Positions 19,961 to 31,342 of a DNA stretch of 64,000 bases are shown here, one piece after another (positions within the stretch are counted from its first letter, which is position 1; the number at the start of each line of letters is the position of its first letter). A program made the translations under genes and the position numbers. The stretch comes from Breviolum minutum Mf 1.05b.01 (taxonomy: Eukaryota > Sar > Dinophyceae > Suessiales > Symbiodiniaceae), in the NCBI GenBank assembly GCA_000507305.1, contig DF240158.1:1-64000 (forward strand), read 5' to 3'. The notes beneath the pieces were generated by a model. It was not told the origin of the DNA. It saw only the letters and a program-made list of their open reading frames with translations, and did not search any database.

Positions 19961-20092
19961 GCCCTTAAGGATCCGAAAAAATCCGAATCAAAGGCCTGGC
20001 GTCATTTTTTTCAAGGACCACAAAACACCCCTGCGATACCATAGAGGTTCAAACTCACCCTTCCATTGCAGGGGTCCAATGATCATTAGGGT
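19961..20092. repeat. P4 palindromic element, reversed
   Basis: gcccttaaggatccgaaaa ... cctggcgtcattttt ... ccttccattgcaggggtccaatgatcattagggt. Confidence 0.85.
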
Positions 20093-20530
20093 GGGTGATT
20101 TTTTTGGTTGTTTCCGATGGAAGTTGGCAAATACCTTAGCTGCCCATGTCCGGTCGTCATGGGGTTACCAATGGGCACACCCAATCCCATCCCAATCCCT
20201 CCCCAACAATCCGCAAGAGGCGTGTTGAGTTGATTTGTTGAAAAATCAGTGCTGCAAGATGTATAAATGCAGTTGTTTTTTCTAGTATTGATATTGAACA
20301 TTTGACATATCTTAGTAGGGAAATATCATGACACATCCCAGTTCTAGTAGGCTCATTTGAGCTTAATCTACTGATTTGTTTTTTTGGCAGGGATTAAGAT
20401 TTACATCGTATAACTCATCATTCCGGATGATGGCAGTATCTAATGTTCGGACATGCACAAGTGAAACATGTACTCTAGGCATATAGTTTGAGTTGAGAAG
20501 TTGCCTGAACAAAATCTTTTAGAACCACTT
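20093..20530. other. Stretch with no recognised gene
   Basis: GC-rich patch at 20120-20220 (cccaatcccatcccaatccc) without a usable frame. The rest is AT-rich and unique. Confidence 0.4.
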
Positions 20531-20691
20531 GAGCCACGAAAAAAAACAAACTCTTACTTTCCATTATATGGGTTGTTTAAAATAAGGATCCTTACAGTCA
20601 GGCATATTTTAATCCCCATATAACTGGGTAGGATTTCACGCGCTAAAAAAAAAAACTAAGCAACCAGGGGCCCTTTTTTTCATTGCTCACT
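20531..20691 (+). repeat. P17 dispersed repeat
   Basis: gagccacgaaaaaaaac ... aaggatccttac ... atccccatataactgggtag ... caggggccctttttttcattgctca. Same orientation as 3992. Confidence 0.7.
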
Positions 20692-21107
20692 TGTTTTTTT
20701 TTCGTTTGCAGGTGCAACATTTAATACCAGGTCCAGAGTGCCATCAACCCAAAGATTTTTTCGGAAACGACCCCCCCATTCTTTGCGAAGAAGCCAGCCC
20801 CGAAGAAGCAAAATACATGTCAAACAAATATAAGAACATCACATCACCAAAATCCCAAATTCCCAAAAAAAAACTAAACACATAAGTTACATAAGTTGAT
20901 TAGATTTGATTAGTATATGACTTGGAAAATCATCACCATAAGATTCGTGAATTGGGAGTTTGGAGTGTTGACTCCCCACCACGCTTTTCGGAGGATGGGC
21001 GCCAGTGGTGTTTGCGCAAGTCCACAATGCCACTCTCAATGGAACCCACATCACGGTTCCACATTATGGTGCCTATATAACCAAAAAAAATCTAGTTGAG
21101 ATCATGT
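20692..21107. other. Stretch with a possible exon scrap
   Basis: A pyrimidine run ending ttcgtttgcag (20691-20711) is followed by an open frame including QHLIPGPECHQPKDFFGNDP and EEASPEEAKY up to 20885. This could be an acceptor plus exon, but no domain is recognised. Confidence 0.25.
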
Positions 21108-21210
21108 ACCCCCCATACCATCCATGGGAATGGTATATATTTACCTACATTTGGTGGATTTTTATGGGAAATGTAGATAAATATACCATACATTCATGTA
21201 TGGATGCTAC
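21108..21210. repeat. P7 palindromic element
   Basis: ataccatccatgggaatggtatatatttacctacatttgg ... aaatgtagataaatataccatacattcatgtatgg. Confidence 0.7.
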
Positions 21211-21407
21211 AGGATAGATTGATATAGTAGTATATATTAATCGTGCTTAATGCTGTTTATCTCAAAAATTGGCAAAATCAAAAAAACATATTTTTTTTGA
21301 AACCACTCACCTCTTGATGGTTAAAAAAACACACCAAATCTTTTCACGGCATTCACAAAAAATCACTCATCTCTATGAACCGCTGAACTTGACCCTTTTT
21401 TTTGCTC

Positions 21408-21460
21408 CATGGGACTGGAATATCTACCTACATTTACCATCAATTTAATCCATTCATGTA
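21408..21460. repeat. P7-like fragment
   Basis: ccatgggactggaatatctacctacatttaccatcaa, close to the fragment at 12007. Confidence 0.4.
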
Positions 21461-21552
21461 CTAGTTCAACCCATCTGAAAAATATTAATCAAATTGGATC
21501 ATTTCCCCAGGTAGGGATGAAAATAAAACATATTTGACAACCACCAGCTATA
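21461..21552 (+). repeat. P1 element, left arm shortened
   Basis: ctagttcaacccatctg lacks the TGGTGGT block. Interior and right arm (atttgacaaccaccagctatag) are otherwise normal. Confidence 0.75.
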
Positions 21553-21623
21553 GTCGTGTAGGTAAATGTAAATCCCAGTTTGAAAGAACATCTTGGAGCC
21601 AGGTGTATTTTTGTTGTATCGGA

Positions 21624-21734
21624 TTAGTTGGCGGTTTTTCACCAACCCCTCTTCGAAAAATATGCGCAAGTCAAATTGGATGAAATCTTCCCCCAGGTTG
21701 ACAATAACAAGAAACATTTGAAACCACCACCTAG
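21624..21734 (+). repeat. P1 palindromic element
   Basis: ttagttggcggtttttcaccaacccc ... acatttgaaaccaccacctag; 70 bp after the preceding P1. Confidence 0.85.
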
Positions 21735-21890
21735 GACCTAGCCGCCTAGGGATCCTGGCTCACCGAAACTGAGAATGGTTTCCTGGAACCTAAATTACCT
21801 TGCGTTTCGTTTCGGTGATGGTACACCCCTTGCTCCTCATCATCTGTGGCAAGGTGATCGGTCCCTATAGGGTAGGTATTAACGCCATCC

Positions 21891-21914
21891 TTTTCATCAT
21901 CCTTCCCCCGAAAA
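21891..21914 (+). repeat. Left 24-bp direct repeat flanking P18/P1
   Basis: TTTTCATCATCCTTCCCCCG followed by AAAA; the identical 24-mer recurs at 22119-22142. Confidence 0.9.
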
Positions 21915-21918
21915 ACAG

Positions 21919-22007
21919 ACCCTATGGATCCAAGTAATTAGCTGCTAGGAATGCACGGAAAGGGTACCATTTGGGGATTATAAAGTATCTTCTTAGGAGG
22001 TACTTAA
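21919..22007 (-). repeat. P18 element, truncated at one end
   Basis: accctatggatccaagtaatt ... gctgctaggaatgcac ... aaagtatcttcttaggaggtactt. Reverse complement of the copy at 29698 but lacking its last GGATCCAT. The bases aaacag flank both ends. Confidence 0.8.
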
Positions 22008-22015
22008 ACAGAATT

Positions 22016-22119
22016 CTAGTTGGTGGTTTCAACTCCGTTGAAAAATATTGGTCAAAATGGGAATCTTCCCCAAGTATAGGGGTGAAAATAACAAATTATT
22101 TGAATAAACATCACCTAGT
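22016..22119 (+). repeat. P1 palindromic element
   Basis: ctagttggtggtttcaactccgttg ... atttgaataaacatcacctag. It stands between two copies of a roughly 33-bp direct repeat, the left one of which carries P18. Confidence 0.85.
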
Positions 22120-22142
22120 TTTCATCATCCTTCCCCCGAAAA
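22119..22142 (+). repeat. Right 24-bp direct repeat
   Basis: Identical to 21891-21914. It continues cagaattc, as does the sequence at 22007-22016. Confidence 0.9.
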
Positions 22143-22145
22143 CAG

Positions 22146-23212
22146 AATTCCAACCAGCCCCACTGACTGTTTTTTTTTTCGCCGTTAAGAAACAACGCAC
22201 GAAGTTCTTGCCACGCACGAAGACCCGCCTCCAAGATGTTTGAGACTTGGGGAACCATGGGGTTTTAGGTGGGGTGGCCATGGGCCGTTTGGAAGAAATC
22301 CTATAGGATTTGGTGCATGTGACATGATTTCTGTCAAAACCACGTTTCATGCTTAGTGAAATGAATGTCTTATGTGACTTATTTGTGTTTTTCATTAACA
22401 GATCATGCGTGAATATAAACGAACATGAATAAAATAATTCTAAAGTCAAATGTAAACTCAGCAGGTCTATTCATTGATACGAATGTAAAATGATCCATTT
22501 TGTCCAAAGACTTAATGATCTAGGTGGGTTTTTTGAATATAAAAACCGAATCATTTTTTGAATCCACCCCGAACTTTTACCTGGCCAGGCCGGACATTCT
22601 TCAACTCGTCATGGATGCATCGCACCTCGATACCTCGTTCTTCCAACTTAAGGCAAGGAGTCTTCAGTTGCCTCGTAAAAAGCATTGAAACACGTGACCA
22701 TTGGAACCAACGAAACAAAACGATCCCATCACGTCCAAACAGGTGGGGCATGAAACCCATGATTTTGAACTCCTTAGAAAACAGGGGTGATGTTTAGCAA
22801 AACATCTTCCACAAAAAGACATGAATCATTACAAAAACCATGTGCCATCAATGTTTAGTCCATTGTATCTGGTCACCTGATGCTTCTACAACTTCTGAAA
22901 CAACACGATTCGATTGACGCTCCGAAAGCATCATGAGAAAGCCAATGAGTCGGGTGCTGGGGGTTCTCACATCAACCTGATAGACAAATATCATATGCAA
23001 TGATCCTGGTTAGCTTGTATGCAAATAAATATCATTCATCTGTATGTATATATATATATATTATATATGTTGTTATGTACCAACATAACCAATAGGGTTT
23101 GGTGGTCTTGGAAGATTTTTTCAATCCGACAATCGGTGGTAACTCCGGTAACTCTTTCAAACTACTCCAGCAATTTGAATTCAAAGCGTCCATTTTCAGG
23201 GGTACTGGGATG
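22146..23212. other. Long stretch, one coding-like frame
   Basis: Minus-strand frame 22551-22760 reads LKTPCLKLEERGIEVRCIHD then ELKNVRPGQVKVRGGF; it looks codon-like but I recognise no family. A TA repeat lies at 23047-23068. No repeats of the P families seen. Confidence 0.35.
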
Positions 23213-23339
23213 TCCATGGTACTTCGTAAATGGACTATAACCATCTATAACGCCTATATAAGCAGGTTGTAAGTCTCCTAAATAGGTTATGAGCCAACTT
23301 ACTATCTATAGATACTAACTTCCATGGAAACCCTAGTAT
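23213..23339. repeat. P3 palindromic element
   Basis: tactgggatgtccatggtacttcg ... aggttatgagccaacttac ... actaacttccatggaaaccctagta. TA at both ends. Confidence 0.9.
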
Positions 23340-23506
23340 ATCTTGCATCATGGTTTGGGTGTTGCTTCACCCCAACGGGCTGGAAGGCCAACAAAAAAGC
23401 CCCAAGGAAACCCTGACCGACATGGCAGCAATGCAAAGAACCTGGCGATTTCAATTGGATACACAGGAGAGTGAACATCGAGGCCCATGTGACAGAGAAA
23501 CTATAA

Positions 23507-23582
23507 CTAGTTGGTGGTTTCAACCCATCTGAAAAATATTAGTCAGATTGGATCCTTTCCCCAGGTAGGGATAAACACTGGG
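23507..23582 (+). repeat. P1 element, right arm missing
   Basis: ctagttggtggtttcaacccatc ... ttggatcctttccccaggtagggataaacac, then unrelated sequence. Confidence 0.75.
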
Positions 23583-23877
23583 TAAACGACAAAAAACCTG
23601 GCAATTCTGCTGATGTCCTTTTTGGGATGGTGAGTGAAAACGTGACCTTTTGGAAAGGTTGTCGTTCGTGACCTCCAACGTTTGGGGAGGGATCTTGATC
23701 GGTCACGGGACTCATTGAATCACCTTCAAGGCTTGCCCAAATCAAATGATCAATCGTTTCGGGGGTTTTCTTAGTGAGTCAGTGATTTAAGGATACCGGA
23801 TTTGTGTCATCATAGCTATCATGGCCACTTCTGGGATATGAAGGGAGCACACCTGGGCCACGATATGTGATGATTAA

Positions 23878-23982
23878 TACTCTTGATGGCTGAAATCCTG
23901 CACCACGTAGGATGTATAAAACCTTGTACATACTGGGATTGACTACTTCTCAACCGGTGCAGAATTTCTTCCATCAACAGTA
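23878..23982. repeat. P2 palindromic element
   Basis: tactcttgatggctgaaatcctgcaccac ... ccggtgcagaatttcttccatcaacagta. TA at both ends. Confidence 0.9.
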
Positions 23983-24443
23983 TGACTGTGTATGACAATA
24001 TACCCTCCTGGGAACTGTCCCGTACACTGCGTATCCATGACCAGTCGGCACTTTTTTGCGTCGATGATGTTCCAAACTTCCCTTTCGGTGGGATATGTTT
24101 TAATTTGTTTGTTCCCCGGAGGCTATTTCATTTGATTCAACCGTTGTTTTTAATATATGTTAAAACTAACAGTTGTCAAATTCAAGTATTCTCTCCGGCA
24201 GCTCTACGAATCATGGATATTCAAGACACATTTTGGCTTATATGACTCCTGAATCTGCTTAGAATAGCAAACCATGGACCTTAGTTGACAATGAAAAAAT
24301 CAACACACAGCAAAAACATAAAATCATCACGATTTCCAGTAGCATTCTAAAACTCCAAAACCGCACAAGGCCTTGTCAAACATAACTTAATTCCATCAAA
24401 GAAACCTAATGAAACAAATAATCTCATTTTGAAATAACTGAAT
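23983..24443. other. Stretch with no recognised gene
   Basis: An 87-codon plus-strand frame (23982-24245) overlaps the end of P2 and has no recognised domain. Confidence 0.35.
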
Positions 24444-24547
24444 TCCCATAGGATCAATGTACAATATGGTTACCTGGATCTAAATTGACCTTTTGTAATG
24501 GTACATGTAAATAAAAATAGACCAGTTCCCATGGATCCGTCATGGGG
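24444..24547. repeat. P7 palindromic element
   Basis: tcccataggatcaatgtac ... gtacatgtaaataaaaatag ... cccatggatccgtcatggg. Confidence 0.65.
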
Positions 24548-24651
24548 ATTTTGAAAGAGGAAACAAATCCATCCTCCAAAAGGACGACACGCCTAAGTTG
24601 GAGATCGCTGGTCTTGGCCTCGCGGCGTCAGTGGCATCACAAGAAGTGGAT

Positions 24652-24760
24652 CCCTAAGGATCATTGGACCCTGCAATGGAAGGGTGACAGAACCTGTAAG
24701 GACGCAGGGGTAAGGTCCTCAAAAATAGCCAGTTTTGAAGGGTTTTCGGATCCTTAGGGT
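24652..24760. repeat. P4 palindromic element
   Basis: ccctaaggatcattggaccctgcaatggaaggg ... ttgaagggttttcggatccttagggt; the best-preserved P4. Confidence 0.95.
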
Positions 24761-24791
24761 AAGATTAATTGTGATTGTTTTTTTTTCTCCT

Positions 24792-24903
24792 AAGATTTTT
24801 GCTTCCTCATGGTTCCACGAAACGGTTGATTGATTTGGGCCAAACAACCAGTGACTTGAGATCCCATGATTCCTAGGCTGAGATTTTTGCTTTCTCATGG
24901 TTT
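24792..24903. repeat. P5 right half flanked by direct repeats
   Basis: The P5 end ccagtgacttgagatcccatgattcctagg (24849-24877) lies between agatttttgcttcctcatggtt (24794-24815) and agatttttgctttctcatggtt (24881-24902). Confidence 0.7.
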
Positions 24904-25175
24904 ATCTTTCCCTAATTTTAGGGATGAACATCATCAATCCTTAAAAGAAAACCTGCTTGGTTTGAAGGGTCATGATTTGTGTCTTATGTGCCAAAAACCA
25001 ACTGCCAAAATTCCAGACAAAAAAACGCACAACTTTTCTGGAGATGGTTGGGAGGATCACAAATCCAACAGGAAAAATGTACCCAGGAAACGGGGTGAAA
25101 GGTCGTGATTTGTTTCAGATTCCAACCCCGCAACCTGAGCTTGTGACATAAGTGCCGAAAACAGTAATCAGATCA

Positions 25176-25300
25176 TACTTGGATGTCCATGGAAGTTAGT
25201 AACTAGATAGTAAGTTGGCTTATAACCGACTTAAGGGGCTTACAACCTACTTATATAGGGGTTATAACCCAGCTACTAAGTACCATGGACATCCCAGTAT
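25176..25300. repeat. P3 palindromic element
   Basis: tacttggatgtccatggaagttagtaac ... ctaagtaccatggacatcccagta. Nearly identical to 32433-32559, so a recent copy. TA at both ends. Confidence 0.95.
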
Positions 25301-25305
25301 TTAAT

Positions 25306-25412
25306 CAAATTGGTGGTTTCAACCCATTCGAAAAAAATATGCTCGTCAAATTTGATCATTTTCCCAATTTTCGGGGTGAACATAAAACATATTTGAGTTG
25401 CCAGCACCTAGC
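25306..25412 (+). repeat. P1 palindromic element next to P3
   Basis: caaattggtggtttcaacccattcg ... acatatttgagttgccagcacctag. It begins five bases after P3; its first bases (caaatt) replace CTAGTT. Confidence 0.8.
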
Positions 25413-26771
25413 AATGTAGGGATCCCAATGCAACATTGACATCAAAAAGCAAACCACACAGCTTCGCAGTGTTCGAAACCCTGGTGACATTCCATTCATA
25501 CTGGTTGGTTCACCAACATCTTGAAATCCTCACTCAGCCAAAGGAAACTGACATATTTTTTCAATCAGCCGGGGTCCTACTATACTGTAAATATGTGATC
25601 CTAAAAAGTTTAGAATTAAACATTAGATGTTGACTGAATGTGGCTGCAAAATAATTCTGTATAAGGGATACAAATAAATACTGTAAATAAATGTTTGACC
25701 AGCTGGTTTCACTTCCATCAACCGAAGACCCAACAGCCTGCGCCAAAGCATGGCGAAGTCCTTGAACCACCTTGATGAGCAGCGCAGGATGGTAGGACGG
25801 TGCAGGAGAGTGATCGTACAGTGCCTCCCCTTCCAAGGGTACCCTACGTAAACATGAAGAACATCACCCTTTTCCAAACAGGAAATGCTTGAAATAATAC
25901 ATCTATAAATGATGTATTTCCCAGCAAAACAAAAATACAAGTCGACCCAAGCGTATCCTATGTTGATTTCTAGAAAGAAATTGATCAAACAAAAACTTGG
26001 GGTTATAAAAAACTCGTATCCCGTCCTATCTTGGACACATGGTCGGCGGGTCATTCTGGACGTTACTGTAACCATGTACCATGTTTAAGGTTTTTTTCCA
26101 AAAATCAAAATGAAAAGGACTCCCCTATTCTTCAGTTTACTACCCATTGGCGTTGAGTTATCCCAGCATGTTCTTTCCAAACTACTCTTAAATTGTATAC
26201 GTGGATTTGCTTGTTCGATGCCTGGAAAAAGTCAAACAAGTATTCTCCAAATGGTGGTGCTTTAATGGTGATTTACCATGGGTAAAAAAGTAAAAAAATC
26301 AACCTAAACAAATCCAAGTACTGTATGTTAACAAGTGCCTTAAAAGGGCATTGCAGCCTCCATCTTAATCCCTTTTTGAAAAGCGAGGTCAATTTTTGAC
26401 CTGAGATTCTTTGGAGATGAATTTTTTTAGGCTGAACTGTAGGGGTGAATTTTTGCCTCCCTAAGAAATTCTGAAATGGGATGATCCTCAAACTTAAAAC
26501 GAGGATTTTGATGTACCCTGACCCATTAAAAACAAAGGGGCGCTTTTCATTCACACAAAAAATATCCAAAAAATACGATATCCATATAGAAATCCGGGAA
26601 CCTTTAAAAAACAAAAAGGGAATTTCTTAATCCGGAACGGTGCCAGACGTGGGGTGTTGTCTGAACTCACGACTCTTGGCGAGTATCGAACTGAAAGGCT
26701 TGTGCAGAATCATACGAATTTAAGCCCCTACAGTAAGGAGCCTTTAGTTGTAAAATGGGATGTTTTCACCC
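25413..26771. other. Long stretch, coding-like piece on minus strand
   Basis: A GC-richer part (25690-25850) has two overlapping minus-strand frames; one reads EGEALYDHSPAPSYHPALLI then KVVQGLRHALAQAVGSSVDG. No domain recognised. P-family repeats are absent except a weak tttaatggtgatttaccatgg word at 26260, also at 30120. Confidence 0.35.
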
Positions 26772-26850
26772 TGAACTAACAGTTCGCCCCTGAAATTGAC
26801 TAGTTGCAAGATGAATTTCCTTTTGGGGTGATCTATTTTCATGTGTAAAA
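26772..26850. repeat. P14 fragment
   Basis: ctgaactaacagttcgcccctgaaattg ... gatgaatttccttttgggg; no right terminus. Confidence 0.35.
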
Positions 26851-27902
26851 TGTGTTTTGTGTAAAAGGTGTCTGGTCTAAAAGGCGTTTGTTGCTCACAC
26901 GCTGAGAGACACAATGCTTGCTCCAGGCAAACGTCTCTGAAAAGACCCTGAGAAACTTACCGGGCCTTCGCCAAAAATTTGGCAACAGCGCTGCCGCCCG
27001 AAAACGAACGGATACCTCTTCAAACCAAAAACAAAACCCCGAGAAAATCATATGATACTGGATACACAAGATAATGGCGCCAAGTGACCCTTTCCAAATT
27101 CGGTTCGGTCCGTCCCGGACGTAGCGTCCCCGATATGGGGGCGAGTGTAGAAACACATCTGGAGGGTTTTGCGGCCCCCTTTTCTTGGAAACGGGTTGTT
27201 TTTCTTCTTTCAAGTGTACCTGCCAAGCTGAAAACAAGAAGTGAAGCCGTTCGAATGGACGAAGAAACAAACAAGGTGAGCCCGAGAACTTAAAAAATCA
27301 AATGCCTTGATGGCTTTGGATGCGTTGCGAACGCCCTTCATCGTCTCAGGTTTGGGATGAGCTCCCGACCTTGAGGTTAGCAGCCTCACGTCTCCCTTTC
27401 GGATTCCGCTTCTCCTCCCGCAACAGGCACCCGTCACAGTGAAGCTGGTCGCAAGAATTATTGCTGGACAACCAGAGCAGGGGTCATGTTACCCTGTGTA
27501 GTTGCCAGCAAGTAATTTGTATGCCATCAACCAAGAAGTTGTCAGCAAGAACCCATCTGATCAAATCGAATTGCAGGACTGTATGAATAGCAGCACCAAT
27601 GCGATCTCATCGCTCAAATCAAGACATGCCTCGTAACGGCTCCGCAGGTATAAATGAAGCCAATTGCAATCACCCAACATGCCAGCAGGGCTATGTTTGT
27701 CTCAGGGAGTGTCAACTCCACGTATCCAACAGCTAGGGGGCCCTGTTATTGCATGATCCATTAATAAAGCCGCTAAATTTATGGGGAAGTTCATGAGATT
27801 TCATGAGAAAAAAGGATGCAATTCGTTAATGAGCTACAGATTGCAGGCTCAATGGTGATGAATCGGAGATTATCGGATAAAGTTGTCAAACAAACCTATA
27901 AT
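26851..27902. other. Long stretch with a possible exon
   Basis: 27075-27270 on the plus strand is open and GC-rich (WRQVTLSKFGSVRPGRSVPD, later AKLKTRSEAVRMDEETNK). It ends at aacaag|gtgagc, a good 5' splice site. A minus-strand frame covers the same bases. No family recognised. Confidence 0.3.
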
Positions 27903-28008
27903 TACCTCTGGAAGTTTAACATAGCCCCTGAAAATGGATGGTTGGAAGATGAGTTTCCTTTTGGGAAGGCCTATTTTCAGGGGCTATATTAAACTTCGGG
28001 GAGGTAAT
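27903..28008. repeat. P14 palindromic element
   Basis: P14 termini here are TACCTCTGGAAGTTTAACAT and the complement. Inner arm: AGCCCCTGAAAAT. Centre: ggttggaagatgagtttccttttggg. TA at both ends. Confidence 0.9.
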
Positions 28009-28644
28009 CCTATATATATATACATATATTTATCTAAGATTTGAATTCAGTTGTGGAGTGAGTGAAACAAGAGACATGGGATGCTTTGGGGTAAAAATGA
28101 TGATAGTTCCTCATGAGTAGGAAACATGCAAATACATCCACCTGGAAAGCCAAGTGCCCTTAATGTTAAGGCAATAGTTGCTGGTTTTAGGGGTAAAGCT
28201 GCCTAAAAAAAGTAGGACACTTGGCGTTCCAGGCATTTTCTTTTAAAGAATGTAAAGCTACGCGGATTGTTTCTGAGTTGGGTCAGTTTTAGAATACTTC
28301 CCCCCAAACCCCCATCACCTCCAAAACAACACCACTAAACAACTTTCAACAACAAAATCTATGCTCCAAATAAATCAAAAACTCATGTAACAAAAACACA
28401 TCTTTGGTTAGTTGCTTGCCCCCCCAACAAAAACATGTTACGTAACAAAAAAAAACTTCAAGTTAGTTATTGGTTGGCGTTTCTTCCAACACCAAACAAA
28501 TAGGTTTTCAACGTAACTTCCAGAACTTCAACTCAAGGCTGATCTTCCTCACCTCTGGTTCTGTTGGCCCCATAGGTGCCTTGCGATGTCACTGCAACTA
28601 TGAAAATGTAACCCGAAGATATGCAAGATCGAAATGACACGGGT
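28009..28644. other. Stretch with no recognised gene
   Basis: Short TA tract at 28012-28030, then A/C-rich sequence (28290-28500). No coding stretch found. Confidence 0.45.
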
Positions 28645-28738
28645 TACCCTCTAGGGAACTAACATATCCCCCAAAAATGGCATTTTGAAGATGATTTTCC
28701 TTTTCCCAAGCTGGGATATGTTAGTTCCCTGGAGGGTA
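28645..28738. repeat. P14 palindromic element
   Basis: TACCCTCTAGGGAACTAACA and tgttagttccctggagggta pair almost perfectly; the inner arm is TATCCC/GGGATA. TA at both ends. Confidence 0.95.
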
Positions 28739-29420
28739 TACACTACACTTGTAAGAATAGGCTGAAACAAAGAACACCAACCTCCAGTTACCTGAAACAA
28801 GAACCATTCATTGAAAACCAGAAAAAGATAGTGTAGTGACAAGTCAATTTGTGAAAGTACAGGAAGTTCAGACGTGCTTTTGGTAGTTCTATAAAAATGG
28901 AATATTAACATGAGAATGTACAGTCTGAGTGCTTGGATGAAAATCAATCTACATCACCAAACGTTTCTGTAATCTGACAATGTTTAAATTGTCATCAAAA
29001 GGACACGCACAACATCCACCCATTGTTACAACCGACTGGTCTTTTTGGATGCTATTGTTCATATGATGTTTTTCCTTTTGCAAGACCTTGAATACCTTTT
29101 TGCGATTAACTTCTTAGCATGGATGTATCCCCACACCCACTTGAAATGGGATGCTTGGGATACAGTGGAATTGCATACCAGGCAAACCATTCTCCACCTT
29201 TTACCGACTTCTACAACGTACTGTATCCCTGCTACCTACTTCTACAAAGACACGGGCTGTAACTACATGTTGTAATTACCGAAGGTCATGCATGGCATGA
29301 CCGTGGGTGCCTCAACATACACAACATCAACCAAACATATATATCATCCCATTTCACAGTCCTTTTAAGCAGAATTTGAAAAAATTGTCAATCCCAAAAT
29401 CCATGATCTAATGTTTGCCA
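28739..29420. other. Stretch with no recognised gene
   Basis: Open frames of 98 codons (minus, 28651-28947) and 76 codons (plus, 29045-29275) lack domains. No P repeats seen. Confidence 0.4.
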
Positions 29421-29527
29421 CCCTAAGAATCATGGGACCCTCCTAAAAAGAGGGGTTTGACTCTGTTTTTTGCAGGGTTCTGGGATCTCCAAACCACCAG
29501 TGACTTGAGATCCCATGATTCTTAGGG
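29421..29527. repeat. P5 palindromic element
   Basis: ccctaagaatcatgggaccctcc ... agggttctgggatctcc ... gacttgagatcccatgattcttaggg; the reference copy for this family. Confidence 0.95.
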
Positions 29528-29697
29528 CAGTCACACTTTGGAACAACCAAAATCCACCAATCATTCCGCAGCACAACGGGGTCCAAAAACCCTGGCCTCT
29601 CCACAGATGTTACGCAACACCTGGTGACTTTTGGAAGACTTGGGAGTTCCCCCTGTGGTCCATAGGTTCGCTCATGGTTGAACTTTTGACATATTTT

Positions 29698-29787
29698 TAT
29701 GGATCCAAGTACCTCCTAAGAAGATACTTTACCCCCGAAATTGTACCCTAAGTGCATTCCTAGCAGCTACTTGGATCCATAGGGTAT
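29698..29787 (+). repeat. P18 palindromic element
   Basis: tatggatccaagtacctcctaag ... gcattcctagcagctacttggatccata. Arms GGATCCAAGTA / TACTTGGATCC. Confidence 0.8.
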
Positions 29788-29798
29788 AAATTTATAAC

Positions 29799-29819
29799 AC
29801 ACACACACACACAAAAAAA
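29799..29819. repeat. AC microsatellite
   Basis: (AC)9-10 followed by A7. Confidence 0.85.
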
Positions 29820-30195
29820 CAACCGGCGAAAGGAGAAAAGAACGGCACGTTCCAAACGGACGTTTCTTCTTTTATAGCTTGCCCCAAAAAAATATCATGA
29901 CGGTCACCACGCCGCCTGCAACTGTTGCTTGGCCAAAAGCAAGTCCTGGAACCGCAGGCATTTTTTGGCTTAGGTAGAAGGGAGGGCTTGTCGGTCGGAC
30001 CCGAATCTCCACGAAAGCAACCAAAAACCACTAGAATCTAAGGCCATTGGACCAAACGAGCAGTAGGTTGTTATCTTAGATTTGCTTATAGACTGGCCAT
30101 TCCCCAAGTGGTGGTGGTGGTTTAATGGTGATTTACTATGGTAAAAAAATACCATGTGGATATACGGATCGGTGTCCGGCTGGGTTCGTGATCGT

Positions 30196-30315
30196 AACGA
30201 TTGTTAGTAAGTTGGTTTATTTTACCTTTCTTTGGGGGACTTACAACTTACAACCTACTTTTTATAGGGGTAATAAGATATTAATCCATTTGCTAAGTAC
30301 CATGGACATCCCAGT
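30196..30315. repeat. P3 element, left end missing
   Basis: gtaacgattgttagtaagttgg ... acttacaacctac ... ctaagtaccatggacatcccagta. Confidence 0.75.
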
Positions 30316-31242
30316 AGCGCAATTTCCAGATTAATAACAAAAAAGAAGGGGTCAATCTGAAATTTACAAGAAAATAGGCACCCGAATAGCACCGCAACTT
30401 CTGCGTGAATAGAAACATGAGGATCGGCAACAAAACCCCTTATGATCCTTATGACAAAAACTATGAAATCCTGAACGGTTCATGACGCAAACCTGGTGTA
30501 GTGGCTTATGAAACAATCCATACGTACATATATTATATATGGAACATTTTGTGACGCCCTGCCCATTTGTGGCTAGTGCGGAAGTAGATCGTATCGCACC
30601 AGAAATACCATTATATACAACTTATAATCTACGTTTATATCAGAATCAGTATATGACTTCAATGAACCCAGAGTAGGAAGCAAATCGACTGATGCAGATT
30701 CCAACCAATAGTGGTTCATCATAATTCCCATGGCGGTACCACCTATAGACTAAGCACTAAATGAGGTGGTGAAATTCGACCCATTTGACAAAAGTCAACA
30801 TGGGCATTTTGCATTTTGAAGCACTTGAAGACCACTTCACCTAGAAACGGGTTCTTGTGACTATTCAGGTGCATCTTAAGACTGCGGGATGAAACCTTTG
30901 GTGACATGCTGAGATTGGAACAACCCCTTCCATCAGCACAGACCCCATGGATTTCGAAAATTTGGTTTTCAACGAAGCCACGAAAACAAACACGAAATGA
31001 TACATGAAACCCTCGGCTGAAAGGTCTTCAAACTATGTTCAAAATAGCGGCTACTACACAGCGACTGTTCATCCCATCGGTTCAAGTACCAGGTAAAAAC
31101 AAACGTGGTGGAGATTTAGCGTCAAAGTTTAATGTGATATTTTGAAACATTTCTGCATAAATTGAACCGACGCTGAAGTTATTTTTGCCAGAAAAAAATG
31201 CGAAAAAAACACATGGAGACACAACATGTTCCGTTGGTAACA
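30316..31242. other. Longest stretch without repeat or open frame
   Basis: No P family, no microsatellite and no open frame over about 60 codons between roughly 30335 and 31178. The sequence is complex (for example 30550-30960), not low-complexity. I cannot assign a role; a non-coding RNA, intron or decayed unique DNA are all possible. Confidence 0.45.
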
Positions 31243-31342
31243 AGGTTGTGGTTTAATGGTTGAACGACCCAGTTGTTTGCAAAAAAAATCAAATGAGGGT
31301 GTTCAAATTTTCCACCGGGGTGAGCAATAACAAATCGAAACC
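31243..31342 (+). repeat. P1 fragment, very degraded
   Basis: ggttgtggtttaatggttgaacgaccc ... tcaaatgagggtgttcaaattttccaccggggtgagcaataac resembles the P1 variant with ATTTTCGGGGTGAA. Confidence 0.35.
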
